Shown: positions 18,068 through 27,715 of the stretch, one piece after another
Position numbering within the stretch: position 1 is the first letter of the stretch
Layout of the letters: each line of letters starts with the position of its first letter
Notes under the pieces: generated by a model
What the model was told of the DNA's origin: nothing
Seen by the model: the letters and a program-made list of their open reading frames with translations, nothing else
Databases searched by the model: none
Made by a program: the position numbers and the translations under genes
Assembly: GCA_016183535.1 (NCBI GenBank)
Contig: JACPEK010000006.1
Coordinates: 1 to 36,574, forward strand
Direction of reading: 5' to 3'
DNA: 36,574 bases
Source: Candidatus Brennerbacteria bacterium
Lineage (GTDB): Bacteria; Patescibacteriota; Minisyncoccia; UBA6257; GWB1-50-10

Positions 18068-18179
18068 CGTGAGCCGAGCAAGTCCGGCGTGCTTGCAAAG
18101 AGGGGTAAAAACTTGACCGCCTGCCTGCCGGCAGGTCGCCTTCCCCGGAGACACCCCGATGAGAGGTATGCCGGACGAG

Positions 18180-18605
18180 CTATTCCACCACCTCTATGCC
18201 CATGTTGCGGGCAGTCCCCTCCACCATGCGCATCGCGGCGTTCATGTCTTCAGTGTTGAAGTCCACCATTTTCCGTTCTGCGATTTTCCGCACGTCCTCC
18301 TTTGTTACCTTCCCCACTTTTGACTTCCCCGCCACACCGGAACCTTTTTCAATCCCCGCCGCTTTTTTGAGAAGCGCCGAGGCGGGCGGTGTTTTAAGTT
18401 TAAAGGTGAAAGAGCGGTCGTCGTAAATTGTGATCTCCGCCGGCACGATATCGCCCGTCATTTCCTTCGTGGCATCGTTGAACTGTTTACAAAACTCCGC
18501 GATGTTCACGCCATGAGGACCAAGCGCGGTTCCCACGGGAGGCGCGGGGTTCGCGGCGCCCGCGGGGAGCTGGAGCTTCAATACTGTTTTGACGGGTTTG
18601 GCCAT
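18180..18605 (-). CDS. rplK: 50S ribosomal protein L11
   Basis: [37 protein letters not shown]. Confidence 0.96.
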   Translation of the reverse strand: MAKPVKTVLKLQLPAGAANPAPPVGTALGPHGVNIAEFCKQFNDATKEMTGDIVPAEITIYDDRSFTFKLKTPPASALLKKAAGIEKGSGVAGKSKVGKVTKEDVRKIAERKMVDFNTEDMNAAMRMVEGTARNMGIEVVE

Positions 18606-18690
18606 GATACTTAGTTGATTAGTTACGCTTCGCTTTAGTTGAACAGTTTGAACAGAATATAGGAAACTAATGAACTGATCAACTGTTTAA

Positions 18691-19278
18691 CTAGATCTTC
18701 TGCACCTGCAACGAGTCAAGCTCCAATAAGGTGTCGCGACCGAAGACCGGCACCAGTACCTTCACCTTCCCATGTCCCTCGTCCACCTCCGAAACTTTCC
18801 CCTCCTGATCCTTGAAGGGGCCGTCCGCGATGCGTACGAGATCATTCACTTTCAGATCAACTTTGAACTTTGTCTCGCGCTCCCCCATTCGTCCCAAAAG
18901 TTCCGCAATTTCTTCATCCGAGAGCGGGGCGGGAACCGCAGGGTCGGTGCCCACAAAGCCGGTCACGCGCGGGGTATTGCGCACCACCGCCCAAGAGTCG
19001 TGATCTAAAATCATCTCGACGAGCACATAGCCCGGATATATTTTTTCTTCAATGGTGTACCGCTTCCCGCTCCGCACCTTGATTTTTACCTCTTTCGGCA
19101 CCACCACGCTGAATATTTTATCCGTCATCATGAGAGACTCCACGCGCTGGTTCAGATAGCGCGCCACCGCGTCTTCATACCCGGAGTAGGTATGGATGGC
19201 ATACCAGCGCCGCGGATTTTTAGGGGCGGCGCCCACAGGTTCCGAAGGAATGTTTTTTTTTGCTACTCGATGATCCAT
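18691..19278 (-). CDS. nusG: Transcription termination/antitermination factor NusG
   Basis: RWYAIHTYSGYEDAVARYLNQRVES...PGYVLVEMILDHDSWAVVRNTPRVTGFVG...KOW region. Confidence 0.95.
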   Translation of the reverse strand: MDHRVAKKNIPSEPVGAAPKNPRRWYAIHTYSGYEDAVARYLNQRVESLMMTDKIFSVVVPKEVKIKVRSGKRYTIEEKIYPGYVLVEMILDHDSWAVVRNTPRVTGFVGTDPAVPAPLSDEEIAELLGRMGERETKFKVDLKVNDLVRIADGPFKDQEGKVSEVDEGHGKVKVLVPVFGRDTLLELDSLQVQKI

Positions 19279-19445
19279 TGGAGGAGATTTAGAAATCCAT
19301 AATCAAGAAGTCCAAGAAACGCGGCAAAAGCGACCGAAAAGGCGATAACGAAAAGCGTATAGCGTTTCGTTTCTTCCCTACTTGGCCAGTTCACGCGCTT
19401 GAGCTCCTGCTTCGATTCCTGAAGAAAGTTGGCGATGTGACTCAT
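19263..19445 (-). CDS. secE: Preprotein translocase subunit SecE
   Basis: FLQESKQELKRVNWPSREETKRYTLFVIAFSVAFAAFLGLLDYGF; overlaps the nusG start. Confidence 0.9.
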   Translation of the reverse strand: MSHIANFLQESKQELKRVNWPSREETKRYTLFVIAFSVAFAAFLGLLDYGFLNLLQWIIE

Positions 19446-19535
19446 GGTGCGAATGTTCACGAATGGGACATGAATTTTATGAATATACCTTCACGCTCAT
19501 TCGAAAATTCATTTGTGATATTAGTGTTTTTTTCA

Positions 19536-21452
19536 CTAGACGTCAAGATTCTTGACCGCCGCGGCGTGCGCTTGAATGAAATTTTTCCTCGGCTCTACCT
19601 CCTCGCCCATGAGGATATTGAAAAGGCGGTTTGCCTCAACCGCATCCCTGACTTCGATCCGTTTCAGGGCGCGCACGGCCGGATCGAGCGTCGTTTCCCA
19701 GAGCTGGCCGGGGTTCATCTCGCCCAATCCTTTGTAACGTTGAACTCCCGCTCCTTCACCTATCGCGGCGAGCACGCGGTCACGTTCTTTATCGCTCCAC
19801 GCATAGCGCACCTCTTTCCCGCGCGCGATCCGAAAAAGCGGAGGGGCGGCGATGTAGAGATGTTCTTCCTCCACGATCTTCGGAAAATAGCGATAAAACA
19901 GCGTGAGGAGAAGCGTACGGATGTGCGCACCATCCACATCGGCGTCCGTCATAATGATAATTTTCCCGTACCGCAGTTTCGAAAGGTCGAAATTGTCGGC
20001 AATCGCGGTACCCAAAGCAACGACCAACGCCCGAATTTCCTTGTTTACAAGCATCTTATCGATGCGGGCTTTTTCCACGTTTAGAATCTTCCCGCGGAGC
20101 GGGAGAATCGCCTGAAAACGGCGGTCGCGCCCCTGCTTTGCCGAGCCGCCGGCGGAGTCTCCTTCGACAATGAAGAGTTCCGATTCGTCGGCGTTCCGGG
20201 AACTGCAATCCGCGAGCTTCCCCGGGAGCGTGAGGCCCTCAAGCGCGCCCTTCCTTAGCACGGTGTCCTTTGCCGCTTTCGCCGCTCTCCGCGCCTTCGC
20301 CGCAAGGAGATTTTTTTCTATGATGCCTCGCGCATCGCCCGCCGCGCGCTCCAAAAATTCCTTGAGCGCTTCCGAAACCGCCGTGTCAACGGCCGCGCGC
20401 GCTTCCGTATTCCCGAGCCGCGCTTTTGTTTGCCCCTCGAACTGCGGCTCGCGGATTTTTATCGACACTGCGGCCACCAAGCCTTCCCGCACATCGTCAC
20501 CGGTAAGATTGTCGTCCGCGTCTTTCACATAACCTTCTTTCCGAGCGTAATCGTTCAACGTGCGCGTGAGCGCCGTCCGGAATCCGGTAAGGTGCATGCC
20601 GCCGTCCGGCGTGTAGATATTGTTCGCGAATGAAAGCTCTTCATTCTCGACGTCATCCACATACACGAAAGCCACCTCGACGTCTATCTTCTCCACCTCT
20701 TTATGAACATAGAACGGATCTTTTTGGATAACCCGCTCGCCCTCGACAAGATAATGAATGAATGATTGAAGCCCGCCCTCGAAATAAAAACCATGCGACA
20801 CGGGAGCGCCATCGCGCGTATCCGCGAGCAGTATGCGCACGCCTTTCGTGAGATACGCCTGCTGACGCATATGATCCACGATGCGTTTCCAATCGTATTT
20901 GATCTCGGAAAATATCGCGGGATCGGCGTCGAACACAACCTTCGTGCCGTTCCGATCGCACTTCCCGATCTTCTTGACCGCCGCCTTCGGCTTGCCCCGC
21001 TCGTACTCTTGGACATACCTTACTCCGTCGCGGCACACCTCGACGCGAAGCCACGAAGAGAGCGCATTCACCACGGAAACCCCCACGCCGTGAAGTCCGC
21101 CCGACACCTTATACGACTCGCCGCCGAATTTTCCTCCGGCGTGAAGGGTGGTCAAAACCGTCTCGAGCGCGGACTTCTTCGTCTGCGCATGGGTGTCCAC
21201 CGGAATGCCCCGCCCGTCATCCGTCACCGCCACGCGCCCTTGCGGCAGAAACTCGATCACGATGTTCTTTGCGTGTCCAGCCATCGCTTCGTCGATAGAG
21301 TTGTCGACCACCTCCCATACAAGGTGGTGAAGACCATCCACTCCCGTCGAACCGATATACATCCCCGGCCGCTTTCGTACCGGCTCGAGTCCCTCGAGCA
21401 CGTAGATATCTTTCGCGTCGTAGGATGATGAAGATTTCTCTTGTTTCGCCAT
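19536..21452 (-). CDS. gyrB: DNA gyrase subunit B
   Basis: [41 protein letters not shown]...[37 protein letters not shown]. Confidence 0.96.
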   Translation of the reverse strand: MAKQEKSSSSYDAKDIYVLEGLEPVRKRPGMYIGSTGVDGLHHLVWEVVDNSIDEAMAGHAKNIVIEFLPQGRVAVTDDGRGIPVDTHAQTKKSALETVLTTLHAGGKFGGESYKVSGGLHGVGVSVVNALSSWLRVEVCRDGVRYVQEYERGKPKAAVKKIGKCDRNGTKVVFDADPAIFSEIKYDWKRIVDHMRQQAYLTKGVRILLADTRDGAPVSHGFYFEGGLQSFIHYLVEGERVIQKDPFYVHKEVEKIDVEVAFVYVDDVENEELSFANNIYTPDGGMHLTGFRTALTRTLNDYARKEGYVKDADDNLTGDDVREGLVAAVSIKIREPQFEGQTKARLGNTEARAAVDTAVSEALKEFLERAAGDARGIIEKNLLAAKARRAAKAAKDTVLRKGALEGLTLPGKLADCSSRNADESELFIVEGDSAGGSAKQGRDRRFQAILPLRGKILNVEKARIDKMLVNKEIRALVVALGTAIADNFDLSKLRYGKIIIMTDADVDGAHIRTLLLTLFYRYFPKIVEEEHLYIAAPPLFRIARGKEVRYAWSDKERDRVLAAIGEGAGVQRYKGLGEMNPGQLWETTLDPAVRALKRIEVRDAVEANRLFNILMGEEVEPRKNFIQAHAAAVKNLDV

Positions 21453-21556
21453 TTTTCGATAAAAATACCCCGTTCTAAGGGCCTTGGTTATGACTTCATA
21501 CTATCAAAAAACTGCGCAAAAATCCAGCGCGAGAAAGACCAAAACACCTCTTGAAA

Positions 21557-22195
21557 TCAACGGAATTTCCTCTTCAAAAGCGCGAAGATCACCAAAACGA
21601 CCGCAAAGATGCCAAGCGCCATCACTATGAAATTCGAAAGCGACGAAAATTGAGCCGCATATTGGGCGTAAGCTCCCCCTACCGACCACCCTAAAAATCC
21701 CATAAGAATCGCCCGCGCAACGCCGCCAAAAAACGTGATGATAATGAACCTTTTCACGGGATACCGCACGATCCCGCAAACCGCAGAGATAAGAAAATTT
21801 GGCGTAATGGGCACCGCGCGAAGCACAAAAATAATTACTTCGTCCGCGCCGCCCCGCGTGAACCGTGCTTCGGCTTGTTCCAACTTTCCCCACGTGAGGC
21901 CGAAAATCTTCCCCCACCGCACAATTGCGGATTTCCCGCCGAGAAAGGCGACGGAATAGACAAAAAGCGAACCCAGGGTAAGTCCCGCGCTCGCCGGAAG
22001 TATCACCTTGAGAAATGCGGGAAGCGCGATCGCGGCGAAATTTTCCCCCTGCGGAATAAGAAAAAAACCCGCCGCCATCAGGGCAAGCGACGACGGCACC
22101 GGCGCCACAATCTCCTCAATGAGCGAGAGGAAGAACACGCCGAGCACCCCGTACTGTTCGACGAGTGGCGCGATTGTTTGAATGAGGGAATCCAT
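21557..22195 (-). CDS. DedA/VTT-domain membrane protein
   Basis: YGVLGVFFLSLIEEIVAPVPSSLALMAAGF...RAVPITPNFLISAVCGIVRYPVKRFIIITFFGGVARAILMGFLGW. Confidence 0.82.
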   Translation of the reverse strand: MDSLIQTIAPLVEQYGVLGVFFLSLIEEIVAPVPSSLALMAAGFFLIPQGENFAAIALPAFLKVILPASAGLTLGSLFVYSVAFLGGKSAIVRWGKIFGLTWGKLEQAEARFTRGGADEVIIFVLRAVPITPNFLISAVCGIVRYPVKRFIIITFFGGVARAILMGFLGWSVGGAYAQYAAQFSSLSNFIVMALGIFAVVLVIFALLKRKFR

Positions 22196-22196
22196 T

Positions 22197-22213
22197 TGGT
22201 AGCCCCAAGGAGA
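22197..22213 (-). repeat. Detached tRNA-Glu 3'-end copy carrying CCA
   Basis: Minus strand TCTCCTTGGGGCTACCA; shares 14 bp (TAGCCCCAAGGAGA on +) with the 3' end of the intact tRNA-Glu at 22391-22404. Confidence 0.75.
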
Positions 22214-22348
22214 GATCGGCTTCGACTCAATTATGCGCCGTCGCGCATAATCGGTCTAGTCACCACCTCGCGCCCCTCGTTGCTACTCGGGACAGGCTCC
22301 GGTGTTCGATTCTCCTTCGCGAGCCAAATAGTTGGCTCGCTTGAGGCA

Positions 22349-22389
22349 AAAAATCAAAAAGGCGGGGCAAGCCCGCCGCTTTGATTTTT
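22349..22389 (-). terminator. Strong hairpin/terminator 3' of tRNA-Glu
   Basis: AAAAATCAAA..GGCGGG-gcaag-CCCGCC..TTTGATTTTT. Confidence 0.75.
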
Positions 22390-22390
22390 G

Positions 22391-22462
22391 TAGCCCCAAG
22401 GAGAATCGAACTCCTGTTTGTACCGTGAGAGGGTACCGTCCTAGCCACTAGACGATGGGGCC
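22391..22462 (-). tRNA. tRNA-Glu (anticodon CTC), CCA not encoded
   Basis: GGCCCCATCGTCTAGTGGCTAGGACGGTACCCTCTCACGGTACAAACAGGAGTTCGATTCTCCTTGGGGCTA; acceptor, D, anticodon (GTACC-CTCTCAC-GGTAC) and T arms all pair, G1-U72. Confidence 0.93.
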
Positions 22463-22678
22463 AATCAGTCTTTCAATCGCTTCACGCTTCTTCCACGATT
22501 TCACCCGTAATTCTCTTCGGCGCGCTTCTTGTCTTGTAGGAAACGATTCTGTATATACTACCTTCCAAGGTCGGTGTACCTTCGTTGACTTTACCTCACC
22601 GCGATTGTGCTTCGCAAGCCGTTTCTTGATACCTTCCGTTGAACCAACGTAGTAACGTTGATTCTTGAGCGACTCCAA
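22448..22678 (-). CDS. GIY-YIG nuclease-domain protein; 5' end lacks a normal start and may be frameshifted
   Basis: (FYIL)ESLKNQRYYVGSTEGIKKRLAKHNRGEVKSTKVHRPWKVVYTESFPTRQEARRRELRVKSWKKREAIERLIGPIV; an ATG at 22706 is one nucleotide out of frame. Confidence 0.75.
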   Translation of the reverse strand: MESLKNQRYYVGSTEGIKKRLAKHNRGEVKSTKVHRPWKVVYTESFPTRQEARRRELRVKSWKKREAIERLIGPIV

Positions 22679-22752
22679 GATATAAAACGTGTGTTCCGTA
22701 GATCATCCCGATTTGCTACCACATCGAGGACTCGCGACTCTGTCGGAGCTAG

Positions 22753-22838
22753 TCCCGATTTCTTCTCCGCTACTGCGGAGCTAAGAAATCGAGGATCCTC
22801 GATTTCTCAACCACGATTCATCGTGGGAGAAATCGGGA
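22753..22838. other. Four-way-junction / bistable palindromic structural element
   Basis: Outer stem TCCCGATTTCT (22753-22763)/AGAAATCGGGA (22828-22838); arms 22765-22780, 22784-22807 (24-nt perfect palindrome) and 22811-22826. Confidence 0.85.
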
Positions 22839-22865
22839 ACGATGGCGCCGTACCTGACTACCAAG

Positions 22866-24191
22866 TTACTCCAATTCTCCGTCATCGTACAATCCCTTCT
22901 CATGGAACCACTGCGGTTCCTGCCGCACGAGAAGTTCCTCGGCGCGCATAGGCTCCCGCATAAACCGCTTCACCACCCGCTCGAGGCGCACCCCTTGCGA
23001 AGCTTTGAAAAGCACAACGTCCCCTTCCTTGAGCGCGTCATCGAGATAGTGCGCGGCGTCGGCGAGGGTAAGAAATGAATGAATTTTCCCTTTCGACATA
23101 CCGCCCGCGAGCGCGGCTTCCGCCGCGAATTTCGCGCGATGACCCACCGTTACCAACACATCGGCGACTTTCGCCGCCTGCGTTCCGATTTCCTCGTGCG
23201 CCGGAACCGTAAACTTTCCCAATTCGAGCATATCTCCCACAACCGCGATTTTTCGGGATCCGCCAAGTTCCTTCAAAGTATCGAGCGCGTCTTTTGTCGC
23301 GAGCGGAGAGGCATTATAGGTCGAATCAACGAGTAACGTACCGCGAATGCCGGGGATCGCCCGTAAACGACCCGGCGGCGTCACGCACGATTCGAGTCCC
23401 GCCGCGATTTCGGCGAGATTCATCCGGAACGCGATGCCCACCGCGGCGGCGGCGCCCGCCGCATACGCCGCGGCAGCCCCGAGCGCGTTTGCCATACGTA
23501 CCGGCACGACGGCGCCGCCGTAGGAAAGTTTGAAGCGAAGTTCCGCATTCCCGTTTTCAAGCACGTTCCGCAAAACCATAAGTTTTACACCCGCTTCTTC
23601 TCCGAACCCAAATGTAATCACTCTCCCCTTCACGAGATTCGCCGCACTTGCCACCTTCGGATCGTCGGCATTCAACACCGCAAATCCATCTTCCGTGACC
23701 GCTTTCACCAGTTTTGTCTTTTCCCGAAACAGCATTTCCGGCCCCGCGAAAAATTCTACGTGCACCGGTATGTCTCCCATCGCGGTCACTACCGCAACAT
23801 CGGGCGCGGCGATCCGAACCAGACGATCCATGTCGCCGGGCCGATCAATGGCGTACTCCAACACCAGCACTTCCGGATATTCCGGGTCGCGCACAATGAG
23901 CCGATAGCACGCAGTGAGAATAACTTCGCACCAGAAGCGCACTCCACCGCTCCGCTCCGTGCCGCTTATGATAGTAAGCGGCACGCCAAGCTCGTTATTA
24001 AAACTCTTTGCGGCGGCGCGCACCCGATACCTTCGCGCGAGCACCGCGCCGATCGCCTCCTTCGCGGACGTCTTGCCAACGTTACCGGTCACTGCCACTA
24101 CGCCCGGCGTATACCGCAGGATGGTGAGGCGCGCGAGGAGCCTCAATTTCCACATGAGAAGCTTGAGAAGCAATAATTTCATTCCACTCAT
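22866..24191 (-). CDS. murF: Mur ligase, UDP-MurNAc-tripeptide D-Ala-D-Ala ligase-like
   Basis: VVAVTGNVGKTSAKEAIGAVL...SFNNELGVPLTII...VLNADDPKV...DSTYNASPLATKDALDTLKEL...VVGDMLELG. Confidence 0.9.
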   Translation of the reverse strand: MSGMKLLLLKLLMWKLRLLARLTILRYTPGVVAVTGNVGKTSAKEAIGAVLARRYRVRAAAKSFNNELGVPLTIISGTERSGGVRFWCEVILTACYRLIVRDPEYPEVLVLEYAIDRPGDMDRLVRIAAPDVAVVTAMGDIPVHVEFFAGPEMLFREKTKLVKAVTEDGFAVLNADDPKVASAANLVKGRVITFGFGEEAGVKLMVLRNVLENGNAELRFKLSYGGAVVPVRMANALGAAAAYAAGAAAAVGIAFRMNLAEIAAGLESCVTPPGRLRAIPGIRGTLLVDSTYNASPLATKDALDTLKELGGSRKIAVVGDMLELGKFTVPAHEEIGTQAAKVADVLVTVGHRAKFAAEAALAGGMSKGKIHSFLTLADAAHYLDDALKEGDVVLFKASQGVRLERVVKRFMREPMRAEELLVRQEPQWFHEKGLYDDGELE

Positions 24192-24252
24192 AGTTCGCCC
24201 TTAACTTTACCCACCCAACTACAACAAGTAAACGAGGTGCGCGGTGCGCGGC

Positions 24253-25845
24253 TTATTCACGGGACAGGTTATCCGGCGGAACACGATAGTACGTCAAAAG
24301 AAACTCCGCGAGGCTTCGAAATGCCGGCACGACCGTAATCCCGGCAAGCTCTCCCACTTTGGGACGGTCGAGTTTCACCAGTACGACGAAACGCGGATCA
24401 GACACCGGCGCCGTACCGACAAACGTATGAATAAGTTCATCGGAATAGCCGCCGTTTTCGAAATCCGGAATGAACGCAGTGCCGGTTTTTCCGGCCACCC
24501 GATAACCCGCGATCACCGCCACCTTGTTCACGTTGACCGTCGATTCCATCATACGGAGCACCGCCGCCGCCGCTTCTTTCGAAACCGCCCGCCCTGCCCT
24601 ACGCGACGGAGCGTCCTTAAGAATCGAGGGGGTGAGCCGCACGCCTCCGTTCGCGAGGGTCGCATAGGCGTTCACAAGCTGGAGCGGCGTTACCGCCGTT
24701 CCCTGGCCGAACGAGGCGGTGGCAAGTTCGATGGATTTCGTGTCGGGCTTGGTGAGATTTTTCAGACTGCCCGCAACTTCCTCCGGCGCGCCGATTCCCG
24801 TTACCGCGCCGAATCCGAATTTTTCCAGATAGTCCACATACCGCTCGCGGCCGAGACGCTCCGCCGCAAACACGCTACCAGTGTTGATGGAACGCTCAAT
24901 CACGTTCGTCATCGTTACCGTACCGTACACTCTGTTATCAAAATTATGAATCGTTCTTCGGTCGCGCGTGACCGACCCCTTATCCATATAGGTCGTCTCC
25001 GGCGTAACGGCGCCCGCGTCGAGCGCCGAGGCCATCGTAATCGCTTTCATCACCGATCCGGGCTCGTAGACGTACGAGAACGCGGGATTTAAAAACCTTG
25101 CGATGGGCGCCACGCGATACTCGTTCGGGTCGAAATCCGGCTTCGACACCACCGCGAGGAGTGCGCCGGTTTTCGGATCCTCCACTATGACGGTGCCTCC
25201 CGTCGCGCCGTATTCGCCGATGAGACGCGCGAGCGCGCCTTCCGCTTCCGTCTGCACAAAGGGGTCAATCGAGAGGTGGCGATCTTCGCCTTCCGCGAGC
25301 GCATCCTCAAAATATTTTTCGGCTCCGTAGAGCCCCCGTGGAACGTTCGTGTCCGCATTCAATCCCACAAAACCCATAAGATGGGAAGCGAACGATCCGC
25401 GCGGATAGGAACGATACTGCTTTGTGCCGGTATAAATTCCTTCTGGCGCTTCCCGGAGAGCGGCGACCAGTTCCGATGATATTTTCTCTGCAAGAAGCTT
25501 AAAAAGATTCTTCTTCTCCGAGAATGTTTTTTCGAGCGAATCCGCCGAGACGCCGAGGAGCGGCGCGAGAAATCCCGCGGCTTCCTTCGCGTCCTCAATC
25601 TCTTTCGGCACCGCGTACACCACCGATTCGTTACGGTTCACTGCGATCGGAACCGCCGTGTCGTTCCGGTCGGTAAAAAAAATACTTCCGCGGCGAAGCG
25701 AGAGTTGTTGCAAAGCTTCCGCGCGCGCGGAGGCGCGCGCGGAGTGTTCCTCCCCATGGAGAATCTGGAGTTGGTAGAGGTTGAACCCTACAAGTACAAA
25801 AAGAAGCGCAAAACCGAAATTCAATAAGAAGAAACGGAGCGCCAT
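24253..25845 (-). CDS. ftsI: Penicillin-binding protein 2/3-like transpeptidase
   Basis: SVMK (SxxK), SIN (SxN), KTGTA motifs; N-terminal TM; in the dcw cluster. Confidence 0.9.
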   Translation of the reverse strand: MALRFFLLNFGFALLFVLVGFNLYQLQILHGEEHSARASARAEALQQLSLRRGSIFFTDRNDTAVPIAVNRNESVVYAVPKEIEDAKEAAGFLAPLLGVSADSLEKTFSEKKNLFKLLAEKISSELVAALREAPEGIYTGTKQYRSYPRGSFASHLMGFVGLNADTNVPRGLYGAEKYFEDALAEGEDRHLSIDPFVQTEAEGALARLIGEYGATGGTVIVEDPKTGALLAVVSKPDFDPNEYRVAPIARFLNPAFSYVYEPGSVMKAITMASALDAGAVTPETTYMDKGSVTRDRRTIHNFDNRVYGTVTMTNVIERSINTGSVFAAERLGRERYVDYLEKFGFGAVTGIGAPEEVAGSLKNLTKPDTKSIELATASFGQGTAVTPLQLVNAYATLANGGVRLTPSILKDAPSRRAGRAVSKEAAAAVLRMMESTVNVNKVAVIAGYRVAGKTGTAFIPDFENGGYSDELIHTFVGTAPVSDPRFVVLVKLDRPKVGELAGITVVPAFRSLAEFLLTYYRVPPDNLSRE

Positions 25846-26132
25846 GGGGAGAAAGTGAGGTATTCCGGATTCCGTTCTACGACGAGTCCGCGCTCCGCCG
25901 CGAGCGATTTGAGCTTCGAAGAATCCAGTTTCTTATAGAGCGCGTTTTTGAGATCCGCATTCGCTTCGCGCGCGCGCTCCACTGCTTTCTTTAATTCTCC
26001 CACTTCATAGCGCTCGGCCGCGAGCGCGTTGTACTCGAGTATATAAAATCCGCCGCCCACAATAAGGAGCGCGAAGAGCGAAACGAGAAAATATCTCAAT
26101 GTGAAATGTTGGTGAGGTTTGATGATAGTCAT
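25821..26132 (-). CDS. FtsL-like small coiled-coil membrane protein
   Basis: One TM then heptad-like coil; sits between rsmH and ftsI as ftsL does. Confidence 0.6.
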   Translation of the reverse strand: MTIIKPHQHFTLRYFLVSLFALLIVGGGFYILEYNALAAERYEVGELKKAVERAREANADLKNALYKKLDSSKLKSLAAERGLVVERNPEYLTFSPWRSVSSY

Positions 26133-26169
26133 GAAATTCGGCGAGGAGAAAGTGGTTGGTAGTGAGTAG

Positions 26170-27042
26170 TCAAAGCATTTGCAAGGCTCTTAATTTTGCG
26201 GAGCGACTACGGGGATTTGCGAGTATTTCGGCGCGGGAAGGTTTTACCACATGCTTCGTGAGTAGCTTGGCCCTGCCGGACTTCGCGAGTGTTTTGAATC
26301 CTTCTTTTACAAACCGGTCTTCGAGGGAATGAAATGTGATGACGACCACTCGTCCGCCCGAGCGCACAATTTCCGGAAGGCGCGCAATGGTCGTCCGAAC
26401 ATTTTCAAGTTCATGGTTCACCGCGATGCGGAGCGCCATAAAGACTTTTGTCGCGGGGTGGATCTTTCCTTTTCTCGTGCCCCCCGCGCGCGCCACCACC
26501 TCCGCAAGCGCGCCGCTCGTGCGGATCGGCTGTTTCCTACGCGCCAAGACGATAGCGTGCGCGTACTTTGCGGCGTTCGGCTCCTCGCCGTGTTCACGGA
26601 AGATACGCGAAAGTTCGGCAACCGACGCGCCGGCAACCAATTTTGCGGCGGTGATGCCGCACCGCGTGTCATACCGCATGTCGAGCAACTCGTCGCGTTG
26701 AAAAGAAAATCCTCTCCCGCCCGCCTCAAGCTGGTCGGATGAAAGCCCAAGATCAAGGAGGAGTCCATCCGTCTTCGGCAATTTCTGCCGTTCGAGAATT
26801 GCGGGAAGCGCGGCGTACGAATCGTGCACAAAAATGGCGTTCGCGGAGTTCGCGAGCGCACGCTTCGCGCGCGCGAGCGCGTCCGCATCCGCATCCACTC
26901 CGAGTAGTCGCCCGCGCGGGCCGATCCTCCGGAGTATTTCCTTCGCGTGTCCGCCGCCGCCGAGGGTACCGTCAATCACAAAGTCGCCCTCATGGAGATT
27001 CAACGCCGCAATCGTTTCCTCTAAAAGAACGGGAGCATGCAT
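26170..27042 (-). CDS. rsmH: 16S rRNA (cytosine1402-N4)-methyltransferase RsmH
   Basis: MHAPVLLEETIAALNLHEGDFVIDGTLGGGGHAKEIL...LLDLGLSSDQLEAGGRGFSFQRDELLDMRYD. Confidence 0.96.
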   Translation of the reverse strand: MHAPVLLEETIAALNLHEGDFVIDGTLGGGGHAKEILRRIGPRGRLLGVDADADALARAKRALANSANAIFVHDSYAALPAILERQKLPKTDGLLLDLGLSSDQLEAGGRGFSFQRDELLDMRYDTRCGITAAKLVAGASVAELSRIFREHGEEPNAAKYAHAIVLARRKQPIRTSGALAEVVARAGGTRKGKIHPATKVFMALRIAVNHELENVRTTIARLPEIVRSGGRVVVITFHSLEDRFVKEGFKTLAKSGRAKLLTKHVVKPSRAEILANPRSRSAKLRALQML

Positions 27043-27051
27043 GTACGACCT

Positions 27052-27483
27052 TTATATGCCGAGCGCTCCCAGTTGCTCGGCGATTTCGTCGGAAGCGGAT
27101 TCCGTCCGCGATTTGTATCTCTTCCACGTCCCTTCATCCCATACCTCCAAACGGTTCATCACTCCCGCCACCACGGCGAGTTTGGAAAGTCCGGCATACT
27201 CGCGAAGGTAATCGGGAATGAGGATGCGTCCCTGCCCGTCGAGTTCGACGTCCGAGGCGCCCGCCAGCATGAGACGCGCGAAGGCCCGTGAGTTTGCCTG
27301 CGCGAGTGGCAAGGCGATGAGTTTCTCCGCAAGCTTCTCCCACTCTTTCATGCCGAAAACAAAAAGGCAGTGATCGAGACCGCGCGTGATGATGGCGCCT
27401 TCCTTAAGTTGGACGCGGAACTTCGCGGGAAGCGCAATACGCCCCTTCGGGTCTATCGAATGTTTGTATTCGCCGAGGAGCAT
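27052..27483 (-). CDS. mraZ: Transcriptional regulator MraZ
   Basis: MLLGEYKHSIDPKGRIALPAKFR...LDGQGRILIPDYLREYAGL. Confidence 0.95.
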   Translation of the reverse strand: MLLGEYKHSIDPKGRIALPAKFRVQLKEGAIITRGLDHCLFVFGMKEWEKLAEKLIALPLAQANSRAFARLMLAGASDVELDGQGRILIPDYLREYAGLSKLAVVAGVMNRLEVWDEGTWKRYKSRTESASDEIAEQLGALGI

Positions 27484-27495
27484 AATGTTTTATAG

Positions 27496-27554
27496 TTATC
27501 CCCAGATTGAGGCCTTATCCACACGGTTATCCACAATTCCCCACTTCTTGCCAC
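27496..27554 (-). promoter_or_regulatory. mraZ upstream operator: four GTGG units, two overlapping DnaA-box-like TTATCCACA
   Basis: CCAC on + at 27519, 27531, 27541, 27551 (12/10/10 nt spacing); TTATCCACA at 27515-27523 and 27527-27535; TTATCCCCA at 27496-27504. Confidence 0.6.
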
Positions 27555-27715
27555 TATTCTAGCACACTTCCCTCCCCGTCAACACAAACAAACACCCTGT
27601 CAGTTCATGGGCTGGCGGGGTAAAAGTTCTTTATTTTACTATCGTTCTAAAATTTTCAGTGGCGAGTTATCAACATATTGTTCACCCGGCGTACATAAGA
27701 AGAAAGAAGTTAGTT

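Noticed and set aside
22197-22345. Possible tmRNA or extra tRNA (ATCGGCTTCGAC and GTTCGATTCTCC strings)
   Set aside because: The arms do not pair as a tRNA or tmRNA and the segment is too short; better explained as a tRNA-Glu 3'-end duplication with hairpins.
27496-27535. Possible oriC (DnaA-box cluster)
   Set aside because: Only two exact boxes, no dnaA or dnaN nearby and no clear AT-rich unwinding region; the sites coincide with periodic GTGG units upstream of mraZ.
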